Assembly: GCA_030267965.1 (NCBI GenBank)
Contig: BRYA01001469.1
Location: 8,878-72,294, forward strand
Origin: Triparma columacea
Taxonomy: Eukaryota; Sar; Bolidophyceae; Parmales; Triparmaceae
Direction of reading: 5' to 3'
Length of the DNA stretch: 63,417 bases
Shown: positions 10,963 to 22,347 of the stretch, one piece after another
How the letters are laid out: each line of letters opens with the position of its first letter
Position numbering within the stretch: the stretch's first letter is position 1
The notes under the pieces: model-generated
Database searches by the model: none
The model's input: only the letters and a program-made list of their open reading frames with translations
What the model was told of the DNA's origin: nothing
Made by a program: the position numbers and the translations under genes

Positions 10963-12396
10963 ATGTCAGGTACGTTGTCCCCCAGCCCTTTCTTACGCTC
11001 TTCTCGTCTCTCCTTTACCCTCTCTACCTACAAAACTTTCGTATTTCCATCCTCTTATCCCCCCCAATGTTAAAAACCTGTTCCAAGATTGGGCAGGAAC
11101 TCCGCCAATCCTTGGTTTTCTAACCACCCCGTCCCCACCGTCCATCTTCTCCCCCCTAAACCCCTCCTTTCATGTTACCTCTCTATCAATCTCCCCTAGG
11201 ATTTGCATTAGGTGGCCGAGGAGACAAGTTCATGGCCGATGCTGAGGCCCGGCTGAAGAAGTTTTCCTTTTTCGGTTCAGGGTCGAAGTTCGAGGATGCT
11301 GCCGAGCTCTATCAGAAGGCTGGTAACTGTTATAAGGTCGAGGAGAAGTGGCAAGAGGCTGGGGATGCCTACATGAAGGCTGCTGACCTTCACCAGAATA
11401 AGGTGAGAGAGGCATGGTGGGAGGCCAAAGGGGGGAGGTCGTAGGTATCTATTTATTAGTTTTCGTACCAACCCCACCCTGCAACCTTTCATTCTGCAGC
11501 TTGAATCCACCCACGAGGCCTCTGCTGCCCTGATGAATGCTGGTAATTGCTACAAGAAGTCATCCCCGCCCTCCGCAATATCCGCCTTCCGTGCCGCGGT
11601 GTCTAATTGGTGTGAGGCCGGGAGGTTCAACCAGGCCGCCAAGCTCACTAAGGAGATTGCTGAAATGTACGAGAAGGACAACGAGGTCGTTGAGGCTATT
11701 GACAACTACAATCAGGCTGCCACCTTCTTCGAGACTGAAAACAGCAAAAGTCAAGGCAACGCGTGCAAGGTGAGACTGGACGTAGGAGGGGGGGGGAGGG
11801 AGGAGGGGGGNNNNNNNNNNNNNNNNNNNNNNNNNNNNNNNNNNNNNGAGTGAGGAGTCTAGTGACGATGAAATCTGTCTACGCCACAGCACTAACGCAA
11901 CCTTGTCTCTCTCCATGGCTCGCTCCGCTCGCCGTCCTCTCCCCCCCATAACCCCTAGGCTAAGGTCGCTGAGCTCTGCTCCGCCGTCCTTGACCCTCCC
12001 GACCTTGCCCGCGCTGCCGACATCTACGAGACCCTCGGCCGGAACTGCCTCGACTCTGCTCTGATAAAATACAACGCCAAGAACTACTTCACCTCGGCCG
12101 TATTTTGTCATCTCGCGTTGGGCGATGCCGTCGCTGCTCGGATGAAAATCGAGCAATTCGGGGGGATGGACTTCTCCTTCCGCGACTCCCGCGAGGGGAA
12201 GCTATGCGAGGCGCTGTGCCAGTCGTTCGACGACTACGACCCGTCCGCCATGGCGACCGCGTGCATGGAGTTCGACCGCGTGAGCAAGCTAGACGCTTGG
12301 AAGACGCAGATTTTAGTCAGGGTTAAGAGGAACATCGAGGAGATGGGGGGGGGTGGCGTGGGCGAGGACGAAGATGAGGAGGTTGATCTCACGTAG
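10963..12396 (+). CDS. NAPA: Alpha-SNAP (soluble NSF attachment protein)
   Basis: Alpha-SNAP recruits NSF to cis-SNARE complexes so that they can be disassembled after membrane fusion. Exons: 10963-10969 (only ATG TCA G), 11200-11402, 11500-11769 and 11959-12396; 305 residues, close to the usual 290-295. The tiny first exon gives MSG followed by FALGGRGDKFMADAEARL. Next come the TPR-like helices (FFGSGSKFEDAAELYQKAGN, YMKAADLHQNK, NQAAKLTKEIAEMYE) and the conserved tail DYDPSAMATACMEFDRVSKL. The C-terminal sequence EEVDLT matches the acidic NSF-stimulating end. Intron 3 contains an assembly gap but both splice sites are intact. Confidence 0.95.
11811..11847. other. Assembly gap (37 N) in an alpha-SNAP intron
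   Basis: Thirty-seven undetermined bases follow a G-rich tract inside intron 3 of the alpha-SNAP gene. The coding sequence is not affected. Confidence 0.99.
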
Positions 12397-12690
12397 AGAA
12401 TGCATCGGGAAGGAAAAGAGGGCGGTTGAGGGCTGAAGTGCCATTAGTATCGTTAATGGGGGCAACTATTCAAGGTCGTCACTTCGCTCCTCGCTGTCTT
12501 AAGGTTGAAAAACGTGTTGCTTCAGAATATGCGCTTGGTGTAGGGCTTATATATTATATTATGAGATGAGAGTAAATTGAGGGATGCATTGACCACTTTG
12601 ACGCGGCTACAACCTTCATCTTTTGTAGTCATGCTTTAAAGTTCACACCCACCTACCGCCAATATAATAATGACCCTCCTACAACCCCCC

Positions 12691-13832
12691 CTACACTTGT
12701 TTCTTAGCCTCGACAATCCACATCGGGTCGTTCCCTCCACCCGGCGTAATATCCCAGCAATCGATCTTCTCGAATCCTCCCGCCCACGTCAAATACCCCT
12801 CGATCAGCTCCAACCTCTGTTCGTCTGTCAGGTTCAACCAAATGTTGACGACCTTAGAAGGGAAGAACCTGTTGCTTTGACTGAAGATCACCTTACCCCC
12901 GGGTTTCAACACACGGTTTACCTCGGAAATCACCTCGACGGGGCGTTTCAGGTAGTCAACAGAGACAACGCAGGTGACGACATCGAAGCTGGAGTCTTCG
13001 TAAGGTAGCCTGATGGGGGCGTCGGCACCAGTGATCTGTGTGGGGTAAGGGGGGGGGGGGGGAGGGGGGGGAAAGCAATTTGTGTGAGAAGACTTTATAC
13101 TACCCCAAAATGCAAAACTACCCAATTCCATTCTGACCACTTCGGCGAGTCGTTTCGTTTTCATTTGTGCTTATAATACCTACAAAGGTTCACTTCACGT
13201 ACCTTATCAGTGGGGTTCAAATCTCCATTCTTCCATCCTGTCAGCTGGTTATTGGCCTTCAGTTCAAGAGGGTTTATCCCGTACCCCTCAACCCTCTCCA
13301 TCCTCCCCTTAAATCCTTCCCCTCCCGGGTAGTGGCTTACCCAGCTGCTGCATATATCCAACACCCTGGACCCCCCAGGAATCGCTTCCTTGTAGTAGTT
13401 GGTCAAAGCCGCGGAGGCGCCCTCGTCGATATGGTACACGAACCTCGGGACCGTGTAGAATTCTAAGTCCTTGTGTTCGTCCGCCCTTCCCATGTCGGTC
13501 GGCTTCAGAGCGGTGGAGAGGGGAAGCCTGGCGAATCTACCTTGCAACTTCACCGGGGTCTTCTTGAAAATGAACGGAGTGTTCTCGCCGGTGTATCGCC
13601 GAACTAGGAGGCCTGTAGAACGAGGAAGGTCGCTATACTGCATATCGATAGTTTCGTCGACGTATCGGGGAAGAGAAGTGAATGAATCAGAAGCCGCCAT
13701 GGAGGGAGTGGAGAAAGAAATGGGAAGCAGTGAAGCTGATGAGATTATAATGTTACGCCGGGAGATATTAGAGGGATTATAGCACGTGCAGCACAGTAGT
13801 AAGGCTAAAAATACAAAGCAGCGCTCATGCAT
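12691..13832 (-). CDS. Class I SAM-dependent methyltransferase with N-terminal targeting segment
   Basis: Exon 1 is 13832-13203 and exon 2 is 13035-12691, joined in phase 0 across a C-rich intron; 324 residues. The N-terminus (MHERCFVFLALLLCCTC, then a basic Ser-rich stretch) looks like a signal or bipartite transit peptide, so an organelle location is inferred. The first half has GGSRVLDICSSWVSHYPGG, a form of methyltransferase motif I. Exon 2 has LPYEDSSFDVVTCVVSVDYL and VLKPGGKVIFSQSN, motifs of the Methyltransf_11 type. The substrate is unknown. The start codon lies only 47 bp from the inferred start of the divergent pirin gene. Confidence 0.82.
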
Positions 13833-13879
13833 ACTCAGGACAAGGAGGGCACTTTTTCCCTCTGCAAACTCTCCTTTAA

Positions 13880-15432
13880 ATGACGAACAGGGGACTGACA
13901 AATACGATCCTGAGTGTGTCAGCGTTGGGAAGTGAGTGAATGCTGAGGTGAAAACCAACTTTATTTGTCCACTTCTTGTATTACACCCATCCCTTCCATC
14001 GCTTCCACCTTGATGACTCGCCACCATCATCTTCTCGCCCCTCACCATCTTCTCACCCCTTAATACCCCCTCAGCTCCTCCCTACCAGACCCTCGATCCC
14101 TTCCTTTTCTGTGTTTATCACAAGGATGCCTACCCCGCAGGCAACCCTTCCATGGAGGCTCCTCGAATAGGCAACGGTGCTGATTTTGATCACTCCGCCC
14201 CCTACCGCATGTACCACGGCTCGAAGATCCCCGGGTTCCCACAGCACCCGCACAGAGGCTTCGAGGTGGGTGTGTATGTCTTGGTACTTGGGGTTGAATT
14301 GAGAGGGATCGCACAATGCGAAACCATCCTTTAGCTCTAAATTTAACACTACCCCCTCCCCTCCCCCCCCCTCCCCTTCGCAAAGACGATAACTGCAACA
14401 ATGGAAGGCATAATCGACCACACTGACTCCAAGGGCAACGGGGGCAGGTACGGGGACGGGGACCTCCAGTGGATGACAGCCGGGAAGGGAGTCGTCCACG
14501 GGGAGATGTTCCCCCTCGTTAACCAGGACAGGGGCAACCCAACGAGGTGAGGAGGAGATCGTTTCAAGGGAATTCGCAGAACGACACTTACAAGTGCTAA
14601 CGCGACCACCCCCTTACACACACGCAGGTTCTTCCAGATTTGGTTGAACTTGCCTGCCTCTAGGAAGATGGTGGAACCAAGCTTCAAGATGCACTGGTCC
14701 GAGGACGTGAACAAGGTCGTTCGCGAGGACGGTGCCACTCTCACTCTCTTCGTCGGTGATTACAAGGGTATGAAGAGCTCGGACTCCCCTCCCGACAGCT
14801 GGGCGTCAGACCGCTCCAACGACGTAGGGGTTTTCTACGTTACCCTACCCGAGGGGAGCAAGGTTAAGATTCCACCCTCCTCAGCTCCAGACGCTAACCG
14901 CACCCTCTACATGATCGAAGGTTCCCAGGGGGTCGTGGACGGGCGGGTGTTTGAGGATAAGATCTATGCCGTCCTGGACGCTGGGAAGGAACTGGAGCTC
15001 AGGAACGACGGAGTTGGCAAGGTGAGAAGCAGCGCGGAGGCGGAAGTCGAGCTTATTTGGCGTCTTTGTATCTAAATATTGTTAAGAATCAAAGCCCCGA
15101 CAACATGACAACTCCAAAACCCCCACTAACGCAAACCCCTTCTAACGCAAAACCCTTCCCTACTAATTTCGGCTTCCGCTCGATCGCAGACGGAGTTCCT
15201 GGTCCTCCAAGGCGCGCCGATAAGTGAGCCGGTAGTTCAGCACGGCCCTTTTGTCATGAACACTTCGCAAGAAATTCAGCAGGCTTTCAGGGACTACCAG
15301 CAGACGAGGTTCGGAGGGTGGCCTTGGGAAATGGACGACATGGTGTTCCCGGTAGATAAGGGGAGATTCGCCTTCTTTGATGGGAAGGAGACGAGACCGG
15401 GTCAGGGTGGGAGTGGGAGTGGAGAGCTATAA
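13880..15432 (+). CDS. Pirin-family cupin protein
   Basis: Pirins are iron-binding bicupins; some act as transcription cofactors, others as quercetinases. Exons: 13880-13931, 14075-14265, 14386-14546, 14628-15021 and 15190-15432; all junctions are in frame, 346 residues. The core has [27 protein letters not shown] (metal-binding His-x-His), [15 protein letters not shown] and [13 protein letters not shown], all hallmarks of the pirin N-terminal cupin. The C-terminal cupin ([20 protein letters not shown]) and the family ending GGWPW are present. The first exon is inferred from splice signals and frame alone and is the weakest part of the model. Confidence 0.92.
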
Positions 15433-15640
15433 ATGGGTGTGTTTTTAGAGATCAAGTCACTTTAACGCGTTTTAGATTTGTAAATGATGTCTGGATGTAT
15501 ACAAATGGAATTAGCTTTGACTGTCAGGGAATATAAATCCGGCCAATGCGGGTTAAATGTTGAACAAATATGACCAGTGTGATGTCACCTTTTCGACAAA
15601 ACTTGACTCTTAGAAGAAGTCTTTTCCATTAATTGTTTGA

Positions 15641-18600
15641 ATGGCTGATGCCTTTAGGAACGCAGAAAATGGAGCTGCTGCTGGCAGCCTATTTGGTGCA
15701 TTTGACCAGCTTACCCCATCATCTAGCTTCGAAAATGTTCCAGAGATTGAAAATAGCTCATCAGAACGAAATGCAGCCGAAGAAAAGGCTGCAGAAAATG
15801 GTGCAAAAGTCACACCAAATAACCCTCCTGTCGTTCCTAACGCTGTCGTTCTTAACGTTATAGATATTGAGAATGTTGATACAACAATATTTCGTCAAAC
15901 ACCTCCATTACCTCCAATAACTATTGATATAGATGACGAAGCAATAAAGGCTAATTATCAGCAGGCTAATTATCAGAGATCCTTCTCACGACAAGACACA
16001 GCACAAACCACTAACGCCACTAAGTACGATGACAACAACAACAACAACAACAACAACAACCACAGCAACCAGTCTACCGTTGATAGCACAACTAGCATTG
16101 GCAGCAATGGGGGTAGCTTGGCCACTGAAGTCTCTAACCTCCTCAAGAAGGAGAAGATTGTCACCTACGGTGATGTGCAAAAACTGGAGCATGAGAAAGA
16201 GAAGCTGTGAGTCCCGAAACTCCGAACATCCTCCATTCCATCCTCCATTGTAGCTCGGAATTGCAGCATGCTAACCCAAAACTCACGACGCAACCCGTGT
16301 CACTCATCGCATCGCTCATCTCATCGCTCATCGCATCGCAGATACAACTATATGCCCCTCTCCTCCATGCCCAACACCCCAACTTCCACCCTACCCTCCT
16401 CTACCCCCCCTTCCTCCTCCCCCTCCCCTATCACCTCCACTACCATCCCCCGTCCAAAGCCTGCCATGAATATCAAAACTTTCATTCTACACCTCAAGCA
16501 CCTCCCGCAACTCATAGTCTCCGCCGTCTTAATCACAATAATAAATCTCGTAAACATCCTCGGAATCTCCTCTGCCCTCTCCTCTGCCACCCCCTCTTCC
16601 CCCCCTCTAAATGTCTGGATGGATTACTTCACCCTCTCCTCAATTCCCCCCTCCCTAATATGTTTCCTCTTCCTCTCAAAAACCCACCGTGGCGCACATC
16701 CCACCCTAGACGTCTTCGTAGCGCCCTTCCTCGCCTCTACCTTAAAGTCCATTACGCCGTCATCGTCAGCTATCGACTACGTGGACGCAGTTACGTCCCT
16801 AATCCTGACAGCTTCAGTGTCCACGCTGATGTCGTCGATAATTATCCGCCTCGCCCGTAACATCAAGGTGAGAATGGGGATAAAGTCCTCCGATTAAAAA
16901 CACACACACACCCTCACACACACACACACACACACCCACAACAACACAATCTCTAACCCCCATTTCCGGCCCTCCTCACCCCCCAGCTCCTCCGTATGGG
17001 CTACTACGTCCCTTACCCAGTCGTCGCTGGTCTCCTTGCTAGCGTCGGCGTGTTCTTCCTCCGTTACGCAATCATGCTCGAGTTCCACGGGATGACCGCA
17101 GAGGACCTCGCCAGGGACATGGACGCTGTGAAGGCCGTAAGGCTCGGCTTGCTCCTAATGTTCGGGCTAGGAATGTGGGGGGGGGGGAAGATGGGGAAGA
17201 AAGCGACGACCCCGGTTGTCATCCTTGTCATTATAGTGCTGGGGAACTTGCTGAGTCTTTTTGGTGTTATTAAAGAAGAGTACGGCGTCTTTTGGAGTTA
17301 TAAAGAACTCCCTCCAGACACGTCCCTCCAAGTGACGCCTTTAACGCTCTACAGCAAGGCAGTGACTGGACAGGTCAACCTCGACGCCGTTTACAAGGGA
17401 GCGTGGGATGTTTGCATCATGACTGTCATGATGGTCATCAGGCAGAGCATTCAGTTTTCTGCGGTTGAGAAGTCCATCAGCCTCCTCCCCCCAGAGTACC
17501 TGAAGATAAAGCCTCCCCTCCTCTCTGAACCTTCCGGTCGCACCCCATCCTGCCGATCCCCCTCAACGAACCTAACCCCTCAAAGCTTCAACTTTAAGCT
17601 ATCCCTGAACGACATCATCTCCGGGTACTCCTACACGAACCTCGCCTCCTTCTTCACCGGTGGTGTATACGTCGTAGAGAACGCCGGCGCGGTCTCTACA
17701 ACCTACTCAATGAACGCCACCGGAGGTTCCTCGCTCCTGCTAAGCCTGGTTTTCCTCGTCGCGCTGGCGGCGACGAGCTGGGCCCCTCTGATGTTCGTTC
17801 CGATCGCCACGTTTAGCAGCATGCTGGTTCTGCTGTCCGCCAAGTGCGTAGAAACGTTCGTCGTCAAGCCGTACTTTGAGATGTCGAGGAAGGAATGGAT
17901 GATAATCCCTTCCTTCGTAATCCTCACCATCTTCGTACCCGTGCTCCCGGCCGTTGCGATCGGGGGGACCGTTAGCGTGTGTCTTCTAATCGCTGCCCTC
18001 ACCAACGAGGGCTGCGTCAGATCCATCGCGAACGGGATGACCCTCCGCTCGTCCATCGAGTACTACAGGAGAGAGGAGAGGTGGCTGGAGGAGGAGGGCG
18101 ACCGCATCCAGGTGCTCTCGCTGCAGTCGTACCTCTTCTTCGCGTCATCGCCGTCGCTTCTGCTTTACGTTGAGGTGAGATTAGGCGAGGGGCGAGTAGC
18201 GAGAAGTTCGTCTAATCCCCATCCGCTGTCCGCTTCCCTCCCCCCCATCCAGAGCATGTTTAAAGACCTGCCGAAAAACCTTCCCTTTCCGAAGGAGTTC
18301 GCGCCCCCTAAGCCAGACGTTCTCATCGTAGACTTCACGAACGTTGTGGGCATGGATTACTCCGCTAAGGAGGGTATGAACGACATGCGCAGGCTGTGCG
18401 ACCTCAACACGTGCCGGCTCATCCTGTGCGGGGCGAGCAAGGGGGTGGCGAGCGTGCTTGGAGACGGGTGGGCTATGACGGGAACCCTCGATGGGGCTCT
18501 TGGGGCGGCGGAGGGAATTGTTTTGGGTATCATTAGCAGGGTAAGGGAGCTGGAGACAATCACAAGTCCGGATAGGAAGGAGGGGGGCGGGAAGGAAGAG

Positions 18601-19459
18601 GACGAGGACGAGGAGCGCCGCTCTGGGTTCGAATATGCGCTGAGGCTTGTTGACGAGCAGAATGGTACCCACCACGCAAATGTCCTCGCAAGCGCATTCC
18701 GAGATCACGTCAAGCCTCTCGAGCTGAAGAAGGGGGAGAACATTTACGACAAGGCGACAATGACTTGGGGAGGTGAGATGAGATGAGACAAAGAGCTTTA
18801 ACAGTAATGGCAAGAGAAGCACGCCAGCGCGTGCTTCCATACAATGTGCGGTGTCCTCCCCTCAACTGCCAGCATAGTTCTCACCCATCACACCCCAACC
18901 CTTCGCAGACGGTGGAGACATTGACAGGGGGCTATTCTTCGTTGAATATGGTCTCATTAGCTGTCAAAGGGATCCCTACCAGTCCACGAGGTCATCAAGC
19001 TTGAGGAAGAGGTCCACCGGTTTTAGGCATGCCCGGGACAACAGCGTCGGCTCGCTAGATGCCAGAGGGGAAATGGCGAGTCATAAAAGGCAGCAGCGAT
19101 TAGGGAGGGGAGAGAAAGAAAACCTCACCTTCAGGCTAGCGCGGCTTGGGCCGGGTTGGGTGGTCGGGGCCCGCGAGGTCGCCTGTGGGCTCAAGTTCAT
19201 TGGAACGTATGAAGCCATGACCGACACCAAAATTCATTATCTTAGCAAGAGGGATATTGACCGCGTGACGGAAGATAGGGGCGACGTCGGTGTCGCTGTT
19301 TGGAAGATGATCGGCAAGCTTGTCGCCAGGAATTTAGACTCGGCAATTGATCAGTTATCCAATTATCATACTTACCAAGGGGCGTCCAGCAGGCATCCCA
19401 CAGCGACCGACAGGGTAATCATCGGGAAAGTAAATCATGCCATGAATAAAATGGGTTGA
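15641..19459 (+). CDS. SulP/SLC26-type anion transporter with STAS and cyclic-nucleotide-binding domains
   Basis: Exons: 15641-16206, 16342-16867, 16987-18174, 18253-18772 and 18909-19459, all frame-consistent; about 1,116 residues. The first ~190 residues are polar and include a poly-Asn run from an AAC repeat. Membrane helices start near residue 260 (LPQLIVSAVLITIINLVNIL). The SulP core includes LLRMGYYVPYPVVAGLLASV and a TM block ending VPVLPAVAIGGTVSVCL. The STAS domain follows with PDVLIVDFTNVVGMDYSAKE. The C-terminus has GDGGDIDRGLFFVEYGLIS and RLGPGWVVGAREVACGLKF, the pattern of a cNMP-binding fold. The architecture matches SulP proteins of fungi and cyanobacteria rather than animal SLC26. 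The likely substrate is sulfate or another anion. Confidence 0.9.
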
Positions 19460-19744
19460 GTCGTCGCTCGTTAGAACTGCTTTATGCCATTTTTATTATT
19501 TCCCCTTTTTTGGGGCAAAAGTGGCAACCAAAAAACACTAACCAAATTTCTTCAGCGACGAATGTCCTACCTACAAATACAAATACTGTATATATGGGGG
19601 CGGTAATTACCAAGTCATTTTTACTGGTTACTTCCCACGTGGATCAAAATTTAGGAAAGATCCAAAACCAACTGCAACTAGGACTACTGGTCCGAAACTG
19701 GACCCACAACCCAACTTCCACCCTTGTCAAACCACCGAAAACAG

Positions 19745-21180
19745 ATGGCAAGTGGTTCTATGGATTTTTACAATTCTACGGATGACTACTGCAACCTCGG
19801 GAAAGTTGGTATGGCGGAAGCAGCTATCACGTGTAAATGTGAGTGCCCAAGGTTTCCTGTGGCTCAAGGAAATCCCTGACCCCCCCCCATTGTTTGTTCC
19901 GCTGATGTAAATATACCACAATGCTTTCAACCCTATGATATGCGACGTGCATTTCGGAGACACGCGCAATGATATAACGCCGGTAACCCTAAAATGGCTG
20001 CCAAACGACCATACTGAGGAACAAACACATGACAACAACAAGCCGTTGTTGAGTGAAAGTATCTGGGATTCAGGCCAGATAGTTCGGCTGACACAGTGTA
20101 CTTCAATTTTGTCAACCTTCCTGTGTATGAGTGACCTAACACCAATCTTCAATCGCATTCGATATCCGTTGTTATTCTCCCTCCCCCTTCTCGTCAAACC
20201 GATGCTCAGGGCCCGAAGCTCCTCCTCTTTGCGAAGAAACCTGGACAAATCGAATCGGTGCTGGAGCTGTTCTAGGATCCCAAGCTTTCTACATCTTGAT
20301 ATTTGCTGCCCTTCTTATCGTCCAAATCAGAGGCTTCATGTGGTCGCAAGCCAGGCTTTCTCTCAAGAAGAAGACGTTTTTCGAACGGACGTCTAACGAG
20401 TGGATTAATCTTTATGTGTTGGCGATCTGCGTTGTGAGAGTCATCCAGGAGATCGGTTTCATGTCCCCGGGGATTATTGATCCCAAGGCCTCGTTCATCA
20501 TGACCAAGTTCATCTCTGGAACGCTCATTTGCTGCCTCTTTACTATTGCTTGGGGCTGGTACAAGGTGATCCTCCCGACAACTGACAAGGCTAAGAAGGT
20601 TGCCCGCGCCGACAAGGTACACACAGTCTTTAGGTTGATTTCGGTTTTTTCTGAAATAGGCTTCGGTGCGGCTGCGGTGCTCTCTCTCAGCGAGGATGAA
20701 GCTAAGGCGGGGATCTACGACGGTACGTTTCACGGCATAAGTCGCATTATCATGTGGATCATCGCTGCCATGCTCCTTGGTATGATAAGGCATATCGGGC
20801 TGAAGATCAAAGGCATGCTGGCATCTGGGGGTGCGAAGACGTCGAACAAGGTCGCACCTGAGAAAGAGGGAGCCCCTAAGGAGAAGAAGAAGCAAAGCGA
20901 CGAGGAGAAGATCGCGTACATGGTAAAGTGGGTCACGGGAATCATGGTCGTCGTGCTCCTCTACCTCATCAAGGACATCATGGACAGCATTGGGAAAGTG
21001 AGGCATGTTGATCCCCCACTCTGCGCGGCGAAGGACGCCTTTATCCGCCTTCCTTCAATTATTCAGATCTTGGCCAGCGCTGCTTGCTCGTACGTCTTCC
21101 CAGTCAAGAAACCCGACCAAAAAGGCAAGACGGGCATGATGGGAACTACGGTGATGACATCATCAACAGCAACGGACTAG
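19745..21180 (+). CDS. Unrecognised seven-helix membrane protein
   Basis: Exon 1 is 19745-19838 and exon 2 is 20210-21180, joined in phase 1; 354 residues. The first 45 residues are polar with two or three Cys and an N-glycosylation site, and would face outside. Seven hydrophobic helices follow, including VLGSQAFYILIFAALLIVQI, INLYVLAICVVRVIQEIGFM, MTKFISGTLICCLFTIAWGW, IIMWIIAAMLLGMIRHI and GIMVVVLLYLIKDIM. A basic loop with Lys/Glu clusters lies between helices 5 and 6. The layout is receptor-like, but there is no DRY or NPxxY motif and no Schiff-base Lys placement that I can trust, so I do not assign a function. The intron holds a repeat also found in an intron of the TCP11 gene. Confidence 0.72.
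19934..20027 (+). repeat. Intronic repeat, copy 1 (shared with 41593-41684)
   Basis: About 90 bp inside the intron of the seven-helix gene match an intron of the TCP11 gene. The first 34 bases are identical, and a second conserved block (ggctgccaaacgaccatact) lies downstream. Both copies are in the same orientation relative to transcription. Confidence 0.85.
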
Positions 21181-21340
21181 GAAAACTCATAGAGTGGGGT
21201 TTAGTGGACATGTGGTGCGAAAGGAGATAAAGAACAACAGTGCAGATAAAACGCGTAGATTATTTGCAGGCTTTAATGTTCGATGGAGTCGAGGGGTATA
21301 CAGCGTACTGGATGTTAATAGCCGTAACAAGTTTTTTGGC

Positions 21341-22256
21341 TTATTTATCCATGAAAATTGCCTTGTAAACAGCTGTCGCTAGAACTGTATAGCCCGCATC
21401 ACTAGGGTGGCAGGCATCGCAGCTCTGGAGGTCACAGAAGAACTCGTAATTGTCCAGTTCGGCACCACCAAGCTGGTTGAAGACGTCGACTATCCCTTTG
21501 ACTTTTCTCTTAATCATGTTTTTCTCTGCCAAGTCATGCAAAATGGATGGGAGTTCAACATTTATGATCGGCTGCATCATTTCATAAACATTATCTTCGT
21601 ACAGAGGAGGAGGGATAGAAATAAAAATGTCTGGAGGAACCGCGAGGGAGGCAAAGGAATCAATCATTGCTTGGTAGTCTTCTACGTAGGCATTTTCATC
21701 CCACTGGTAGTTCTTGGCGTCGTTGGTGCCAAGTTGAATCACGACAACACTTGGGTTCGAGGCAAGCGCATTCTGCAGGAACGAAGCGACGACGAGGTTG
21801 GCATAAGACATGTCGCACCGAGTTGACATGTCTTGTCGACTCCAACCCTTTCCACGGCTCCCCCCCCCCCAGTTTCAAATACTGCGCCTCACTTGCCGCC
21901 ACTCGCCGCTAGCAGCCGCTCACCTTATACTCTTGCTGCTCCCAGTAGGGAAGGTCTCCTCCCTTCATCATGGTAGCACCACTGACACCAAAGTTCATGA
22001 CATCCATGGTACCCGCCAGCATCCTGCATTGGGATAGAGAATACTGCATGTGAGCGAAAATTTGATGGGGGGGCGAATGCTTTTCTGCGATGTTTTACCT
22101 GGAAAGGTTTGGAGGGTAGCTTGTCGTCTCATGATCAGATGCAGTTGACCCAAAGGTTATGCTGTCACCAACACATGCAATAACGTCTTTTGCTGCGACC
22201 GCTGGGACCGAAATGGCGAGCAAGCTCCCCAGAAACATCGAAGACACACACTTCAT
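21341..22256 (-). CDS. Secreted SGNH/GDSL-type hydrolase
   Basis: Exons: 22256-22099, 22023-21924 and 21772-21341, in frame; 229 residues. Residues 1-21 (MKCVSSMFLGSLLAISVPAV) are a signal peptide. The four SGNH blocks are intact: VIACVGDSITFG (nucleophile Ser), NFGVSGATM (Gly), VIQLGTNDAKNY (Asn), and DACHPSDAGY with the Asp-x-x-His of the catalytic dyad. The middle segment WDENAYVEDYQAMIDSF and the following PPDIFISIPPPLYE fit the arylesterase/lipase-like subfamily. The protein is likely exported or passes through the secretory route, acting on ester-linked acyl or acetyl groups; the substrate is not readable. The acceptor at CTGCAG (21773-21774) was chosen because it restores phase and homology. 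Confidence 0.9.
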
Positions 22257-22347
22257 CTCTAAAAGACCTTTTCAGTGGAATTGGGCGATATCCAGACGCA
22301 CACAAAACTCGAGACTCCAGGACTCCAGACCAACCAAAATTTTGTAG

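Noticed and set aside
12670..13008. Plus-strand open frame opposite the methyltransferase
   Set aside because: It is a shadow of exon 2 of the methyltransferase, whose motifs and splice sites are convincing.
16899..16935. CA microsatellite
   Set aside because: It is a simple repeat within a SulP-gene intron with no further signal.
19727..20248. Minus-strand open frame across the first intron of the seven-helix gene
   Set aside because: It spans an intron and an exon of a frame-consistent plus-strand model and resembles no family.
21774..21829. Extension of the SGNH hydrolase third exon to an upstream ATG at 21829
   Set aside because: The CTGCAG acceptor at 21773-21774 restores phase with exon 2 and gives the family's usual spacing between YW and the VVVI strand.
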